A stretch of 64,000 nt of DNA from the NCBI GenBank assembly GCA_903895195.1, contig CAITSZ010000017.1:1-64000 (forward strand), written 5' to 3'. The DNA is from an uncultured Chlorobiaceae bacterium. Lineage in GTDB: Bacteria; Bacteroidota; Chlorobiia; Chlorobiales; Chlorobiaceae. This document shows positions 10,176 through 21,600 of this stretch, piece by piece. A model generated the notes under the pieces. It did not search any database, had not been told where the DNA came from, and saw only the letters and a list, made by a program, of their open reading frames with translations. Position numbers and translations under genes: made by a program. Within the stretch, counting starts at the first letter, position 1. The number at the start of each line of letters is the position of its first letter.

Positions 10176-10949
10176 ATGGTTTATACCTTGATAACCGGTG
10201 CTTCCATGGGGATTGGTGAGGCCTTAGCCAGAGAATTTGCAATAAGAGGTCACAACCTTGTGCTCATTGCCCGATCTCGTGGAAGATTGCTGACTTTGGC
10301 TGATGAGCTTCGGCAAAAGAGAGGAGTTGAGGTTGAGGTTTGTGTAGAAGACTTGAGCGACACTGAAAGTCCGGGAAGAATTTATGAGTTTTGCCGGTTA
10401 AAGAAAGCGGATATTGATATCCTTGTTAATTGTGCAGGAATTTCATTTGCGGGTGATTTTGCTGAAATGCCGCAAAAAAAGCTCGAAGAGATAGTAATGG
10501 TCAATGTGATGGGAACTGCAAGGATGACCCGCATGTTTATCTCCGATATGGTCGAAAGGAAACACGGAAGCATTATTAATATTGCCTCTTTAGGAGGGCT
10601 TCAAGGTGTTCCCGGTCTTGCCCTCTATTCAGCAACGAAGTCTTTCATGATAACGTTGAGCGAAGCGCTTCATGAAGAACTTAAGGGAGCAGGGGTAAAA
10701 GTTACCGCAGTTTGTCCCGGGTTTATCAATACCGGTTTTTTTAAACATTCCGGTCATAACGCAGCCAATCTCCGGTTACCGATTTCCGGAACAGATGTTG
10801 TGGTCAAAGCAGCGATAAAAGGATTGGAGCATAATCGTATAAGGATATACCCTACCTTGATCGACAATATACTCGCTTTTTCGCAAAGGCTTGTGACGAG
10901 AATGGTCGTAATACGGCTTTCAGGTTTTTTTGCGGCTGTAAAGGATTAA
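10176..10949 (+). CDS. SDR family NAD(P)-dependent oxidoreductase
   Basis: A 257-aa classical short-chain dehydrogenase. Visible are the cofactor loop TGASMGIGEALA, the NxAG-like NCAGISFAG, the catalytic Ser in IINIASLGG, and YSATK (Tyr-x3-Lys). The C terminus is hydrophobic, as in DltE/YqjQ-like members (cd05233-type reductases). The substrate cannot be told from sequence. It is 53 nt downstream of ispG on the same strand and its stop codon lies inside the following terminator stem. Confidence 0.88.
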   Translation: MVYTLITGASMGIGEALAREFAIRGHNLVLIARSRGRLLTLADELRQKRGVEVEVCVEDLSDTESPGRIYEFCRLKKADIDILVNCAGISFAGDFAEMPQKKLEEIVMVNVMGTARMTRMFISDMVERKHGSIINIASLGGLQGVPGLALYSATKSFMITLSEALHEELKGAGVKVTAVCPGFINTGFFKHSGHNAANLRLPISGTDVVVKAAIKGLEHNRIRIYPTLIDNILAFSQRLVTRMVVIRLSGFFAAVKD

Positions 10950-10970
10950 TTAATATAATAATCCTTTTTT
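10940..10970 (+). terminator. Terminator overlapping the SDR stop codon
   Basis: AAAGGATTA and TAATCCTTT form a 9-bp AT-rich stem with a 10-nt loop, followed by a run of T. It ends the eno-to-SDR run just before the tRNA cluster. Confidence 0.75.
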
Positions 10971-10972
10971 CT

Positions 10973-11000
10973 TTGTATTTTTGAAACCTGTCATTATATT
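10973..11000 (+). promoter_or_regulatory. Candidate sigma70 promoter for the tRNA-secE cluster
   Basis: TTGTAT, a 16-nt spacer and TATATT lie between the upstream terminator and tRNA-Thr. The predicted start is about 20 nt before the tRNA. The call rests on motif and position only. Confidence 0.45.
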
Positions 11001-11028
11001 ACCAGCCCTGTTTTTTGAGTTTTGAGTC

Positions 11029-11101
11029 GCTGGTGTAGCTCAATTGGTAGAGCAGCTGATTTGTAATCAGCAGGTTGCGGGTTCGAGTCCCATCACCAGC
11101 T
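11029..11101 (+). tRNA. tRNA-Thr (TGT)
   Basis: Cloverleaf with acceptor GCTGGTG/CACCAGC, anticodon stem GCTGA/TCAGC, loop TTTGTAA with anticodon TGT, and a T loop from GGTTCGAGTCC. The 3' CCA is not encoded. Confidence 0.96.
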
Positions 11102-11112
11102 CTTGAGGTCAG

Positions 11113-11194
11113 GGGTAGGTAGCGAAGTGGTTAAACGCAACAGACTGTAAATCTGTCGACTATGTCTTCGGAGGTTCGAATCCTCCCCTACCCA
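11113..11194 (+). tRNA. tRNA-Tyr (GTA)
   Basis: Class II tRNA of 82 nt with acceptor GGGTAGG/CCTACCC, anticodon loop CTGTAAA (GTA), a long variable arm (ACTATGTCTTCGG region) and T loop GGTTCGAATCC. No CCA is encoded. Confidence 0.95.
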
Positions 11195-11212
11195 CTGTTT
11201 TTTGCGTGTCAG

Positions 11213-11285
<73 letters not shown>

Positions 11286-11310
11286 CGGGTTTTGGAGGTA
11301 TTGATATGAT

Positions 11311-11383
11311 ACGTCAGTAGCTTAATTGGTAGAGCAGCGGTCTCCAAAACCGCAGGTTGGGGGTTCGATTCCCTCCTGACGTG
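11311..11383 (+). tRNA. tRNA-Trp (CCA)
   Basis: Acceptor ACGTCAG/CTGACGT, anticodon stem GCGGT/ACCGC, loop CTCCAAA with anticodon CCA, discriminator G. It sits 45 nt upstream of secE, as in many bacteria. No 3' CCA is encoded. Confidence 0.95.
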
Positions 11384-11428
11384 CATGCAAAATTGGTTTT
11401 TTACTGTATTTATTCGAGGTGTTTATTC

Positions 11429-11620
11429 ATGATTAAATATATCGGCAAAGCAAATCAGTATTACCGCGATGTAATCGGTGAGATGCGAAAGGTTGTCTGG
11501 CCGAGCAGGGAAGAACTCAAGGATTTGACGATTGTTGTGTTGACGGTTTCAGGTATTCTTGCCTTGTTTACGTTTCTTGTCGACTGGGTCATAAATTTCG
11601 TTATGGGAAAGTTATTGTAA
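11429..11620 (+). CDS. secE: Preprotein translocase subunit SecE
   Basis: A 63-aa single-span SecE that stabilises SecY in the translocon. It has the conserved cytoplasmic amphipathic segment EMRKVVWPSREEL followed by one membrane helix (VLTVSGILALFTFLVDWVI). The ORF track start at 11357 would overlap tRNA-Trp. The in-frame ATG at 11429, preceded by CGAGGTG, gives the normal short SecE. It is followed by nusG 23 nt later. Confidence 0.95.
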   Translation: MIKYIGKANQYYRDVIGEMRKVVWPSREELKDLTIVVLTVSGILALFTFLVDWVINFVMGKLL

Positions 11621-11643
11621 GAAACAGTGTTAAGGTGATTTGA

Positions 11644-12219
11644 ATGAGCGCTAAGAAAAAAGAAGTTGAAGTTCAGGGTGTTCCGGTTGCGCGCTGGTAT
11701 GCACTCAGGATTTATTCGGGTCATGAGCGCAAGGTTAAAGAGTCGATTGAGGCTGATGTTTTGCGTTGTGGTCTGGGTGACAAGATATTGCAGATCTATG
11801 TTCCTTATGAACGTTTTGTAGAGGTTAAAAACGGCAAAAAGAGAAGTTTAACCAAGAATGCATTTCCTGGTTATGTACTCATTGAAGCTGTGCTTGACAA
11901 GCAGACAAGGAATCTTATCCTTGATATTCCTTCTGTCATGGGTTTTCTTGGTGTCGATGATGTCCCTACCCCGTTGAGGCCTGATGAGGTTGAAAAGATT
12001 CTGGAGCCAGAAAGCTCGATAGAGCATCGCTCTGTAGTTGAGTCGCCGTTCAAGATCGGTGATTCGGTTAAGGTGATAGATGGACCTTTCAGTTCGTTGA
12101 CAGGCGTTGTTCATGAGGTTTCCACTGAAAGAATGAAGGTTAAGGTTATGATAAGCTTTTTTGGTCGCAGTACGCCGACAGAGCTTGATTTTTCACAGGT
12201 TAAGTCAGTTTCCCAATAA
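11644..12219 (+). CDS. nusG: Transcription termination/antitermination protein NusG
   Basis: A 191-aa NusG. The N-terminal NGN domain (RWYALRIYSGHERKVKESIE ... FPGYVLIEAVL ... GFLGVDD) binds the RNA polymerase clamp, and the C-terminal KOW domain (FKIGDSVKVIDGPFSSLTGVV) contacts Rho or S10. Its position between secE and rplK is the universal arrangement. The first 15 residues are a short charged extension. Confidence 0.97.
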   Translation: MSAKKKEVEVQGVPVARWYALRIYSGHERKVKESIEADVLRCGLGDKILQIYVPYERFVEVKNGKKRSLTKNAFPGYVLIEAVLDKQTRNLILDIPSVMGFLGVDDVPTPLRPDEVEKILEPESSIEHRSVVESPFKIGDSVKVIDGPFSSLTGVVHEVSTERMKVKVMISFFGRSTPTELDFSQVKSVSQ

Positions 12220-12261
12220 TTAGGGCTTAAGTAATTTTAAGCTTCTGAATAGAAATAGATT

Positions 12262-12687
12262 ATGGCAAAAAAGGTAATCGGTTTTATCAAGCTTCAGATC
12301 CCAGCTGGTGCAGCAAACCCTGCTCCTCCTGTAGGTCCAGCTCTTGGTCAGAAAGGTGTGAATATCATGGAGTTTTGCAAGCAGTTCAATGCAAAAACCC
12401 AGTCTGAATCAGGAATGATTATTCCGGTAGTCATTACGGTATTCTCTGACAAGTCGTTCACGTTTATTACCAAAACTCCTCCTGCGGCAGTTCTTCTTCT
12501 TAAGGAGGCCAGCTTGAAGAAGGGTTCAGGTGAGCCTAACCGTAATAAGGTCGGTTCGGTCAGTCGCGAGCAGGTCCGCAGAATAGCTGAACTCAAAATG
12601 CCCGATCTCAATGCTGTTGATATCAACGGTGCAGAAGAGATGATAATGGGTACAGCAAGAAGCATGGGGATTTTAATTCAGGATTGA
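12262..12687 (+). CDS. rplK: 50S ribosomal protein L11
   Basis: A 141-aa L11, with the N-terminal [21 protein letters not shown] and the C-terminal rRNA-binding domain ending in [16 protein letters not shown]. It forms the GTPase-associated centre with 23S rRNA and L10-L7/L12. First ribosomal gene of the rplKAJL run, 42 nt after nusG. Confidence 0.98.
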   Translation: MAKKVIGFIKLQIPAGAANPAPPVGPALGQKGVNIMEFCKQFNAKTQSESGMIIPVVITVFSDKSFTFITKTPPAAVLLLKEASLKKGSGEPNRNKVGSVSREQVRRIAELKMPDLNAVDINGAEEMIMGTARSMGILIQD

Positions 12688-12763
12688 TTGTCTGTTTTTA
12701 ATGATTAAGGCTGTGGGAGGCCATTAAAGGCCGATTTTTTAACCACTTATACAAGAGTAAACA

Positions 12764-13453
12764 ATGGCTGGGAAAAAATACAAAAATGCTGCGCTGAAGG
12801 TCGATCGTTTTCATGAATACGATCTGGTTGATGCAGTTGAGAAGGTAAAGGAAATTACTGAGGCTAAATTTGATGCAACGGTTGATATCGCCGTCAAGCT
12901 TGGGGTTGATCCCCGGCATGCTGATCAGGTTGTCCGTGGAACGGTCATGCTCCCGCATGGTACCGGTAAAACTGTTTCTGTTCTGGTAGTCTGCAAAGAG
13001 GCTAAGGCTGAAGAGGCCAGAGAGGCCGGTGCGGATCTTGTTGGCTTTGAGGAGTACATCGAAAAAATCCAGGAAGGATGGACAGGTGTCGACGTTATCA
13101 TAGCAACTCCCGATGTCATGGGTCAGCTGGGTAAAGTTGCCAAGATTCTCGGACCACGCGGTTTGATGCCGAATCCTAAATCAGGAACGGTTACTATGGA
13201 TGTGGCAAAAGCTGTAAAGGAAGTCAAAGCCGGTAAAATTGAGTTCAGGGTTGATAAAGCTGGAAATGTTCATGCTCCTGTCGGTAAGGTTTCGTTTCAG
13301 CCTGAACAGCTGGTTGCCAATATCGGAAGCTTTCTTAAAGAGGTTGTTCGTTTAAAGCCATCAGCAGCAAAAGGTCAGTATGTGCAGGGAATCGCGCTTT
13401 CAAGCACTATGTCCCCGAGCGTGAAGGTTAAAATGGAAAAATTTGTCGCCTAA
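12764..13453 (+). CDS. rplA: 50S ribosomal protein L1
   Basis: A 229-aa L1, the mobile stalk protein at the E site. Visible are the signature [27 protein letters not shown] and an N-terminal KNAALKVD region. In E. coli L1 represses the L11-L1 mRNA; I could not identify a specific L1-binding leader here, although the 76-nt rplK-rplA gap leaves room for one. Start ATG at 12764 without a strong ribosome site. Confidence 0.98.
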   Translation: MAGKKYKNAALKVDRFHEYDLVDAVEKVKEITEAKFDATVDIAVKLGVDPRHADQVVRGTVMLPHGTGKTVSVLVVCKEAKAEEAREAGADLVGFEEYIEKIQEGWTGVDVIIATPDVMGQLGKVAKILGPRGLMPNPKSGTVTMDVAKAVKEVKAGKIEFRVDKAGNVHAPVGKVSFQPEQLVANIGSFLKEVVRLKPSAAKGQYVQGIALSSTMSPSVKVKMEKFVA

Positions 13454-13470
13454 TAAAAACGGTTTATACG

Positions 13471-13989
13471 ATGAAGCGAGATACAAAAGAGCAGATAGTT
13501 CAGGAAGTTGCTGAGCAGATCAATAAATCACAGGGTATATATCTTACCGAATTTCAGGGGTTGAATGTCGCTAAAATGGCAGAGCTTCGCCGGGAGTTCA
13601 GGAATGCAGGTGTAGAGTATCGTGTTGTAAAAAACACGCTCATAAAAAAAGCTCTGAAAGAACTTGGAGTTGCTGACAAGCTTGCTCCCGGCCTTACTGG
13701 CACCACTGCAGTGGCTTTCGGAGTTGATGATCCGATAGCTCCTGCCAAGGTTATCAAAAAGTTCAGCAAAACCAATGAAGCGCTTAAGTTTAAAATGGCG
13801 TCAATTGACGGTATTGTTTTTGGCGCTGATTCACTTTCGCTACTTTCCGAAATGCTCACCAAGACCGAAAATGTCGGGCGTGCAGCAGGATTGATCAACG
13901 GTGTTGTCAGTTCTGTTCCAATGGTGATTAATGCTGTTACGAGAAATCTTGTCTATGCTCTTGATCAGGTAGCGAGACAAAAAAAGTAA
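13471..13989 (+). CDS. rplJ: 50S ribosomal protein L10
   Basis: A 172-aa L10 that anchors L7/L12 dimers on the ribosome. The N-terminal rRNA-binding part contains YLTEFQGLNVAKMAELRREF and VVKNTLIKKAL; the C-terminal helix binds L7/L12. Only 17 nt separate it from rplA, so a long structured L10 leader like that of E. coli is absent between the two genes. Confidence 0.98.
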   Translation: MKRDTKEQIVQEVAEQINKSQGIYLTEFQGLNVAKMAELRREFRNAGVEYRVVKNTLIKKALKELGVADKLAPGLTGTTAVAFGVDDPIAPAKVIKKFSKTNEALKFKMASIDGIVFGADSLSLLSEMLTKTENVGRAAGLINGVVSSVPMVINAVTRNLVYALDQVARQKK

Positions 13990-14058
13990 GCAATACAAAT
14001 CTATTACGCACTCAACAAATTATTTTAATTGTAAATTATTAAACAAGAGAGGGGAATA

Positions 14059-14433
14059 ATGTCTATCGAAACACTTGTAGAGCAGATTGGTAAGTTGACT
14101 CTTACAGAGGCTTCTGAATTAGTGAAGGCTCTTGAAGAGAAGTTTGGTGTCAGTGCTGCTCCTGTTGCAGTCGCTGGCGTTGCTGCAGCACCTGCTGGCG
14201 AAGTTGTAGTTCAGGAAGAGCAGACAGAGTTTGATGTTGTACTGACTGCAGCAGGCGAAAGTAAAATCAACGTAATCAAGGCTGTTCGTAGTATTACCGG
14301 TCTTGGTTTGAAAGAAGCCAAGGATCTTGTTGATGGAGCGCCTAAAACAGTTAAAGAAGCTGTGACCAAGGATGAGGCAGAAAAGATTGCCAAAGAGTTG
14401 AAAGATGCGGGCGCATCTGTTGAGTTGAAGTGA
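14059..14433 (+). CDS. rplL: 50S ribosomal protein L7/L12
   Basis: A 124-aa acidic stalk protein: an N-terminal dimerisation domain, an Ala/Val-rich hinge ([14 protein letters not shown]) and a C-terminal factor-binding domain ([26 protein letters not shown]). The strong ribosome site (AGAGAGGGG) fits its high multi-copy demand. Followed by an attenuator-like hairpin. Confidence 0.98.
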   Translation: MSIETLVEQIGKLTLTEASELVKALEEKFGVSAAPVAVAGVAAAPAGEVVVQEEQTEFDVVLTAAGESKINVIKAVRSITGLGLKEAKDLVDGAPKTVKEAVTKDEAEKIAKELKDAGASVELK

Positions 14434-14459
14434 TCTTTGAAAAGAGTCATTACTATAGC

Positions 14460-14488
14460 AAGCTCCGTTTCAATATGAGACGGAGCTT
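14460..14488 (+). terminator. Attenuator-like hairpin between rplL and rpoB
   Basis: AAGCTCCGT and ACGGAGCTT form a 9-bp stem with an 11-nt loop, followed by the interrupted TGTCTGTTT. The imperfect U-tract fits partial termination, comparable in position to the rplL-rpoB attenuator of E. coli, which keeps polymerase subunits below ribosomal protein levels. The function is inferred. Confidence 0.65.
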
Positions 14489-14642
14489 TGTCTGTTTGTG
14501 TAAGTGCAGTATTGATGATAGTTCCTGTGATGATACGATTAAGGTTCAGTAGGACCTTTTAGTTGTCCAGCAAGGTTTCTGAGGAGATTTGCAACGACTT
14601 AATCTGTAAGTAATTCATGCAATTGATAAAAGCGAGGTGCAT

Positions 14643-17600
14643 GTGAAAGTGGCTGATGCAACAACACCGTGTATTGACTTTTCGAAAATCAAGAGTGTTA
14701 TAGAAGCTCCCGACTTATTAAAAGTTCAGTTAGATTCATTTCATAATTTTATACAGGATAGCGTACCTCTTTCCAAGAGAAAGGACCAGGGTCTGGAACG
14801 GGTTCTACGCGGCGCATTCCCTATTACTGACACAAGGGGCCTGTATCTGCTTGAGTACATCACTTATAGCTTTGATAAACCGAAATATACCGTTGAAGAC
14901 TGTATTGAGCGTGGACTGACCTATGATGTTTCCCTAAAAGTCAAGCTCAAGCTTTCATACAAGGATGAGGCGGATGAGACCGACTGGAAGGAGACCATAC
15001 AGCAGGAGGTCTATTTAGGCCGGATTCCGTATATGACGGAGCGCGGTACTTTTATTGTCAACGGGGCTGAAAGGGTTGTGGTTGCCCAACTTCATCGCTC
15101 TCCCGGCGTTGTATTCAGTGAAGCCATACATCCGAATGGCAAAAAAATGTATTCGGCCAAGATCGTTCCGACCAGAGGATCATGGATTGAGTTTCAGACT
15201 GATATCAATAATCAGATTTTTGTCTATATCGATCAGAAAAAGAACTTTCTGGTCAGTGCTCTTCTTCGTGCGATAGGATTTGCAAGAGATGAGGATATTC
15301 TCGGTTTGTTTGATCTCGTTGAAGAGGTTTCGCTGAAATCAACCAAAAAGGATCAGCTTATCGGACAGTATCTTGCCTCAGATATTGTGGATATGCAGAC
15401 CGGTGAGGTGGTCAGTGCAAGAACGGCTATTACTGAAGATATCTTTGAGCAGATTCTTGCCGCCGGCTATAAGAGTGTGAAGGTAATGAAGACATACTCC
15501 GGCAGCGACAAAGGGCCTGACAAATCTATCATCATCAATACTATTCTTAATGATAACTCAGCTACTGAAGAAGAAGCTCTTGAGATCGTCTATGAAGAGT
15601 TGAGAGCCAATGAAGCTCCAGATATAGATGCTGCCAGAAGTTTTCTTGAGAGAACATTTTTCAATCAGAAAAAATACGATCTCGGTGAAGTCGGCCGTTA
15701 CAGAATTCAGAAGAAACTTGGTAAAGAGTTCGATGATCTGAAAGAATATCTTTCCGGAAAGCCCGAACTCAAACAGCTTTCTGATACCATATACGACAAA
15801 ATTCTCCAGACAATACAGTCCTTTTCCGATGAGCCTGCCGGAGAGGATATTCTTGTTTTGACTCATTACGATATTATATCGGTCATTTATTATCTCATCA
15901 AGCTTGTTAACGGCCTCGCTGAGGTTGATGATGTCGATCACCTGGCTAACCGTCGAGTTCGTTCTGTAGGCGAACAGCTTGCCGCCCAGTTTGTTATAGG
16001 TCTGGCGAGGATGGGCAAAAATGTCCGTGAAAAGCTCAACTCCAGGGACTCTGATAAAATTGCACCAGCTGATCTTATCAATGCTCGTACTGTATCGAGT
16101 GTTGTATCGAGCTTCTTTGCTACGAGCCAGCTTTCGCAGTTTATGGATCAGACCAATCCACTTGCTGAAATGACCAACAAGAGAAGGGTCTCCGCTCTTG
16201 GACCTGGTGGTCTAACCAGGGAACGTGCAGGTTTTGAGGTTCGCGACGTTCACTATACTCACTATGGCAGGCTTTGCCCTATCGAAACTCCTGAGGGTCC
16301 AAACATAGGTCTGATTTCGTCCTTGTCTGTTTATGCTGAAATAAATGATAAAGGCTTTATCCAGACTCCTTACAGGGTCGTTGATAAAGGTCAGGTTACT
16401 GATACGGTTCTGATGCTTTCAGCTGAAGATGAAGAAAACAAGATTACCGTACCGGTCAGTGTTCCTCTTGATGAGAACAATAGAATTGCTGTTGAGACTG
16501 TACAGGCGAGGACCAAGGGTGACTACCCGGTTGTCGCAGCAGAGGACGTTAACTTTATGGACGTCTCTCCTGTTCAGATTGTCAGTGCAGCTGCAGCTTT
16601 GATTCCTTTCCTTGAGCATGATGATGGAAACCGTGCTCTTATGGGCGCCAACATGCAGCGACAGGCAGTACCTCTCCTGACCTCTGAAGCTCCAGTGGTT
16701 GGAACCGGTATGGAAGCCAAAGTTGCCAGGGATTCCCGCTCAGTCATTATTGCTGAAGGCCCGGGTGTTATTGAAGATGTAACCGCAGAATATATCCAGG
16801 TTCGGTATGATCTCGATCCTGATAATAATGTTCTGTCGATGCTTGATCCTGACGAAGGCCTTAAAACCTATAAGCTTATCAAGTTCAAGCGATCCAACCA
16901 GGATACCTGTATTTCACAGAAGCCACTGGTTCATATCGGTCAGCGAGTTGAAAAAGGATTAATTCTTTCCGATAGCTCATCGACCGATAACGGTGAACTT
17001 GCATTAGGAAAAAATGTTCTGGTAGCCTTCATGCCATGGCGAGGCTATAACTTTGAAGATGCTATCATTCTCAGCGAACGGCTTGTTTATGACGATGTTT
17101 TTACCTCGATTCATATCCATGAATTTGAGGCAAATGTTCGCGATACCAAGCGTGGCGAAGAGCAGTTTACCCGTGACATATATAATGTCAGTGATGAAGC
17201 TCTCAGAAACCTTGATGAAAACGGTATCGTACGGAACGGTGCGGAAGTCAAGGAGAGGGATATCCTGGTTGGTAAAATAACTCCGAAAGGTGAGAGCGAT
17301 CCTACTCCTGAAGAAAAGCTGCTGAGAGCCATCTTCGGTGATAAATCAAGCGATGTCAAGGACGCATCAATGCATGTTCCTGCCGGAATGAAAGGTATTG
17401 TCATCAAGACAAAACTGTTTAGTCGCAAGAAAAAGGTCGGCATGGACTCCAAAGAGAAGCTTGAGGTTGTTGACAAAAAGTATGATTATAAAGAGTTTGA
17501 TGTCAGAAAGCGTTTTTCCGAATGGATGAAACAGCTTCTGGATGGAAAAACATCGACTGGCGTTTATAGTGATAAAGGCAAACAGCTTGTAACAGAGGGC

Positions 17601-18548
17601 ACATTGTATGACGCAGCTGTTCTTGCCAAATTCAGTGCAATGCCATTCCTTGAGTCCATTGATTTTTCAAAAGGCCTGACAGACTCTTCCAAGGTGAATG
17701 ATAATGTCATCCGTCTCGTCAAGGAGTTCCGCTTCAAGCTTAAAGATCTTTCAGATGAGAGGGAAAACGAAAAGTACAAGATCAATGTGGGCGATGAACT
17801 TCCTCCTGGTATAGAGGAACTTGCCAAAGTCTATATTGCTCAGAAAAGGAAAATTCAGGTTGGCGATAAGATGGCGGGCCGTCACGGAAACAAGGGTGTG
17901 GTAGGCAAGATTCTTCCTGTTGAGGATATGCCGTTTATGGCAGATGGCACTTCGGTTGATATTGTTCTTAATCCGCTTGGCGTACCAAGCCGAATGAATA
18001 TCGGTCAGCTTTATGAGACATCACTTGGCTGGGCAGCTAAAAAACTCGGAGTGAAGTTTAAAACTCCTATTTTTAATGGCGCCACCTACCAGGAAGTGCA
18101 GAAAGAACTTGAACGGGCCGGTCTTCCGACACACGGCAAGGTCAGTCTCTTTGACGGACGTACAGGTGAGCGTTTTGATGACGAAGTTACCATTGGCTAT
18201 ATCTATATGCTCAAGCTGGGCCATCTTGTCGATGACAAGATACATGCCCGTTCTACAGGACCTTACTCTCTCATCACGCAGCAGCCTCTTGGTGGCAAAG
18301 CCCAGTTTGGCGGTCAGAGATTTGGTGAAATGGAAGTATGGGCGCTCGAGGCTTATGGCGCAGCCAATATTCTTCGGGAAATGCTTACGGTTAAATCCGA
18401 TGATGTTATAGGCCGGAATAAAACCTATGAGGCAATTGTTAAAGGCCAGAACCTGCCGGAGCCGGGTATACCAGAATCCTTCAATGTCCTTATAAGGGAG
18501 TTGCAGGGGCTTGGACTTGAGATTCGTATTGACGACAGGGTTCCTTAG
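14643..18548 (+). CDS. rpoB: DNA-directed RNA polymerase subunit beta
   Basis: About 1301 aa. The rifampicin-pocket region [20 protein letters not shown] followed by [16 protein letters not shown] is intact and shows no change I recognise as a resistance allele. Near the C terminus are [12 protein letters not shown] and the clamp-anchor segment [24 protein letters not shown]. The ORF track opens at GTG 14637, but that codon overlaps the only purine-rich ribosome site (GCGAGG, ending 14637). The in-frame GTG at 14643 lies 5 nt downstream and is preferred; the difference is two residues. Co-directional with rplL, separated by about 200 nt that contain the hairpin. Confidence 0.98.
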   Translation: MKVADATTPCIDFSKIKSVIEAPDLLKVQLDSFHNFIQDSVPLSKRKDQGLERVLRGAFPITDTRGLYLLEYITYSFDKPKYTVEDCIERGLTYDVSLKVKLKLSYKDEADETDWKETIQQEVYLGRIPYMTERGTFIVNGAERVVVAQLHRSPGVVFSEAIHPNGKKMYSAKIVPTRGSWIEFQTDINNQIFVYIDQKKNFLVSALLRAIGFARDEDILGLFDLVEEVSLKSTKKDQLIGQYLASDIVDMQTGEVVSARTAITEDIFEQILAAGYKSVKVMKTYSGSDKGPDKSIIINTILNDNSATEEEALEIVYEELRANEAPDIDAARSFLERTFFNQKKYDLGEVGRYRIQKKLGKEFDDLKEYLSGKPELKQLSDTIYDKILQTIQSFSDEPAGEDILVLTHYDIISVIYYLIKLVNGLAEVDDVDHLANRRVRSVGEQLAAQFVIGLARMGKNVREKLNSRDSDKIAPADLINARTVSSVVSSFFATSQLSQFMDQTNPLAEMTNKRRVSALGPGGLTRERAGFEVRDVHYTHYGRLCPIETPEGPNIGLISSLSVYAEINDKGFIQTPYRVVDKGQVTDTVLMLSAEDEENKITVPVSVPLDENNRIAVETVQARTKGDYPVVAAEDVNFMDVSPVQIVSAAAALIPFLEHDDGNRALMGANMQRQAVPLLTSEAPVVGTGMEAKVARDSRSVIIAEGPGVIEDVTAEYIQVRYDLDPDNNVLSMLDPDEGLKTYKLIKFKRSNQDTCISQKPLVHIGQRVEKGLILSDSSSTDNGELALGKNVLVAFMPWRGYNFEDAIILSERLVYDDVFTSIHIHEFEANVRDTKRGEEQFTRDIYNVSDEALRNLDENGIVRNGAEVKERDILVGKITPKGESDPTPEEKLLRAIFGDKSSDVKDASMHVPAGMKGIVIKTKLFSRKKKVGMDSKEKLEVVDKKYDYKEFDVRKRFSEWMKQLLDGKTSTGVYSDKGKQLVTEGTLYDAAVLAKFSAMPFLESIDFSKGLTDSSKVNDNVIRLVKEFRFKLKDLSDERENEKYKINVGDELPPGIEELAKVYIAQKRKIQVGDKMAGRHGNKGVVGKILPVEDMPFMADGTSVDIVLNPLGVPSRMNIGQLYETSLGWAAKKLGVKFKTPIFNGATYQEVQKELERAGLPTHGKVSLFDGRTGERFDDEVTIGYIYMLKLGHLVDDKIHARSTGPYSLITQQPLGGKAQFGGQRFGEMEVWALEAYGAANILREMLTVKSDDVIGRNKTYEAIVKGQNLPEPGIPESFNVLIRELQGLGLEIRIDDRVP

Positions 18549-18616
18549 TAATGTGTTAATTCGCGGGACATCATTAACGGACATTCAACAGAGTCGTTTA
18601 ACAAGAGGAATTGACT

Positions 18617-21600
18617 ATGATTTTTTCACAGGGAGCTTCGCCTTTGAAAGGCGATTTTTCAAGGATAAAGTTCAGTATTGCATCACCTGAGAGCATTCTT
18701 GCTCATTCGAGGGGAGAGGTACTGAAACCTGAAACAATAAATTACCGTACTTTCAAGCCTGAACGTGACGGCTTGATGTGCGAAAAGATATTCGGTCCAA
18801 CAAAGGACTGGGAGTGTTACTGCGGCAAATATAAGCGCGTACGCTATAAAGGGATTATCTGCGATCGATGCGGTGTTGAGGTTACGACCAAAAGTGTAAG
18901 ACGCGAGCGTATGGGGCATATATCCCTTGCAGTTCCTGTCGTGCATACATGGTTTTTCCGCTCAGTTCCCAGCAAGATCGGAGCATTACTTGACCTTTCC
19001 ACCAAGGAGCTCGAAAGGATCATCTATTATGAAGTCTATGTTGTCATCAATCCCGGAGAACCTGGAGAGAAACAGGGTATCAAGAAGCTTGACCGTCTGA
19101 CAGAAGAGCAGTATTTCCAGATTATTACCGAGTTTGAGGATAATCAGGATCTCGAAGATTCAGATCCGGACAAGTTTGTTGCTAAAATGGGTGGAGAGGC
19201 TATTCATATGCTTCTTAAGAACATCGATCTTGATTCATCAGCCATACATCTCCGTAAAGTTCTTAAGGAGAGTAATTCCGAACAGAAAAGAGCTGATGCA
19301 CTTAAAAGACTCAAGGTTGTCGAAGCGTTCAGAAAAAGCTATGAACCACATAAAAAAACCCGCAAAAAGCCTCTAGGACTGTTTCCTGAGGATGAGCTCC
19401 CGGAGCCTTATGTTTATGAAGGCAATAAGCCGGAGTATATGGTGATGGAGGTTGTTCCGGTTATTCCTCCGGAGCTTCGTCCACTTGTTCCGCTTGAAGG
19501 CGGCAGGTTTGCCACATCAGATCTTAACGATCTCTATCGCAGAGTTATCATCCGTAACAACCGCCTGAAAAAACTCATCGATATCCGTGCCCCTGAGGTT
19601 ATTCTCCGTAACGAAAAGAGAATGCTGCAGGAAGCTGTGGACGCTTTGTTCGACAATTCCCGCAAGGCCAACGCGGTTAAAACCGGCGAATCCAACAGGC
19701 CTTTGAAATCGCTTTCAGATTCACTCAAAGGTAAGCAGGGACGTTTTCGTCAGAACCTTCTTGGTAAGAGGGTTGACTATTCTGGTCGTTCCGTTATCGT
19801 TGTCGGACCGGAATTGAAGCTGCATGAGTGCGGTCTGCCAAAAAGCATGGCTATTGAGCTGTTTCAGCCATTTGTGATCCGCCGTCTCGTTGATCGTGGT
19901 ATTGCCAAATCGGTAAAATCAGCAAAAAAACTTATTGACAAAAAAGATCCAATAGTCTGGGATGTGCTTGAGAAAGTCATAGATGGAAGACCGGTTATGC
20001 TCAACAGGGCTCCTACTCTTCACCGTCTGGGAATTCAGGCTTTCCAGCCGGTACTGATAGAGGGCAAGGCGATTCAGATTCATCCACTGGTTTGTACTGC
20101 GTTTAACGCCGACTTTGACGGTGACCAGATGGCTGTTCATATTCCTCTGTCGCAGGAGGCGCAGCTTGAAGCGTCATTGCTTATGCTTTCCTCTCATAAT
20201 CTTATTCTGCCTCAGTCAGGTAAGCCAGTAACCGTTCCTTCACAGGACATGGTACTGGGTATGTATTTTCTGACCAAGTCACGTGTTGGTGATGTTGGTG
20301 AAGGTCTGATATTCTACAGCCCTGAAGATGTTCTCATCGCTTTCAATGAACAGCGTGTAGGGCTTCATGCGCAGATATTTGTCCAGTATTCCGGGCAGGT
20401 CGATCAGAAATTTGATCCGCTCCGGGTTCTTGATACAATTGTAGAGCCTAATTCTGAAAAGTCAATCTGGCTTAAAGCGCAGATACAAAAGAATAAAATA
20501 GTGCTTACAACGGTTGGCCGGGTCATTTTTAACCAGAATGTACCAGCCGAGATTGGTTTTATCAATCGTGTTATTGACAAGAAGGTTGCCAAGGAGCTTA
20601 TCGGTCGACTCAGCAGTGATGTTGGAAATGTTGAAACCGCCAAATTCCTTGATAATATCAAGGAGGTCGGTTTCCACTATGCTATGAAAGGGGGACTTTC
20701 TGTCGGCCTTTCTGATGCGATTGTCCCTGAAACCAAGGTCAAGCATATTAAAAACGCCCAACGTGAGAGTACAAAAGTTGTTAAAGAGTACAATCGCGGG
20801 ACGCTCACAGATAATGAGCGGTATAATCAGATTGTTGACGTCTGGCAGAAAACATCAAATATTGTTGCTGAAGAGTCATATCAGAAGTTGAAAAAAGACC
20901 GTGACGGCTTTAATCCTCTTTATATGATGCTTGATTCCGGAGCCCGTGGTTCCAGAGAGCAGGTTCGTCAGCTTACAGGTATGCGAGGTCTTATTGCCCG
21001 TCCTCAGAAGTCCATGTCGGGACAGCCGGGTGAAATTATTGAAAACCCGATTATATCGAATCTTAAAGAGGGACTAACCGTTCTTGAGTATTTTATTTCA
21101 ACACACGGTGCTCGTAAAGGTCTGTCCGATACATCACTGAAAACAGCTGATGCGGGTTACTTGACAAGACGACTCCACGACGTTGCTCAGGATGTCATTG
21201 TGACCATTGATGACTGCGGAACAACTCGTGGTCTTTATGTTCATCGCAACATTGAGGAAGAGACAAGCGGTCAAATCAAGTTCCGTGAGAAAATCAAGGG
21301 ACGTGTTGCTGCCCGCGACATTTATGATACCCTGAATAACAAGGTGATTGTAAGCTCCGGTGAAATCATTACAGAAGAACTTGCAGAACTCATTCAGGAG
21401 ACTCCAGGTGTTGAAGAGGCTGAGATCCGCTCTGTTTTGACCTGCGAATCGAAAATCGGTATTTGTTCAAAATGTTATGGAACAAATCTCTCGGTACACG
21501 AACTCGTGGAAATCGGTGAAGCTGTTGGTGTTATTGCTGCACAGTCGATTGGTGAGCCTGGAACGCAGCTTACGCTTCGTACATTCCACCAGGGTGGTAC

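Noticed and set aside
12688-12763. L1-binding autoregulatory leader between rplK and rplA
   Set aside because: A GGAGGCCATTAAAGGCC stretch can form a small stem, but I cannot match it to the L1 site.
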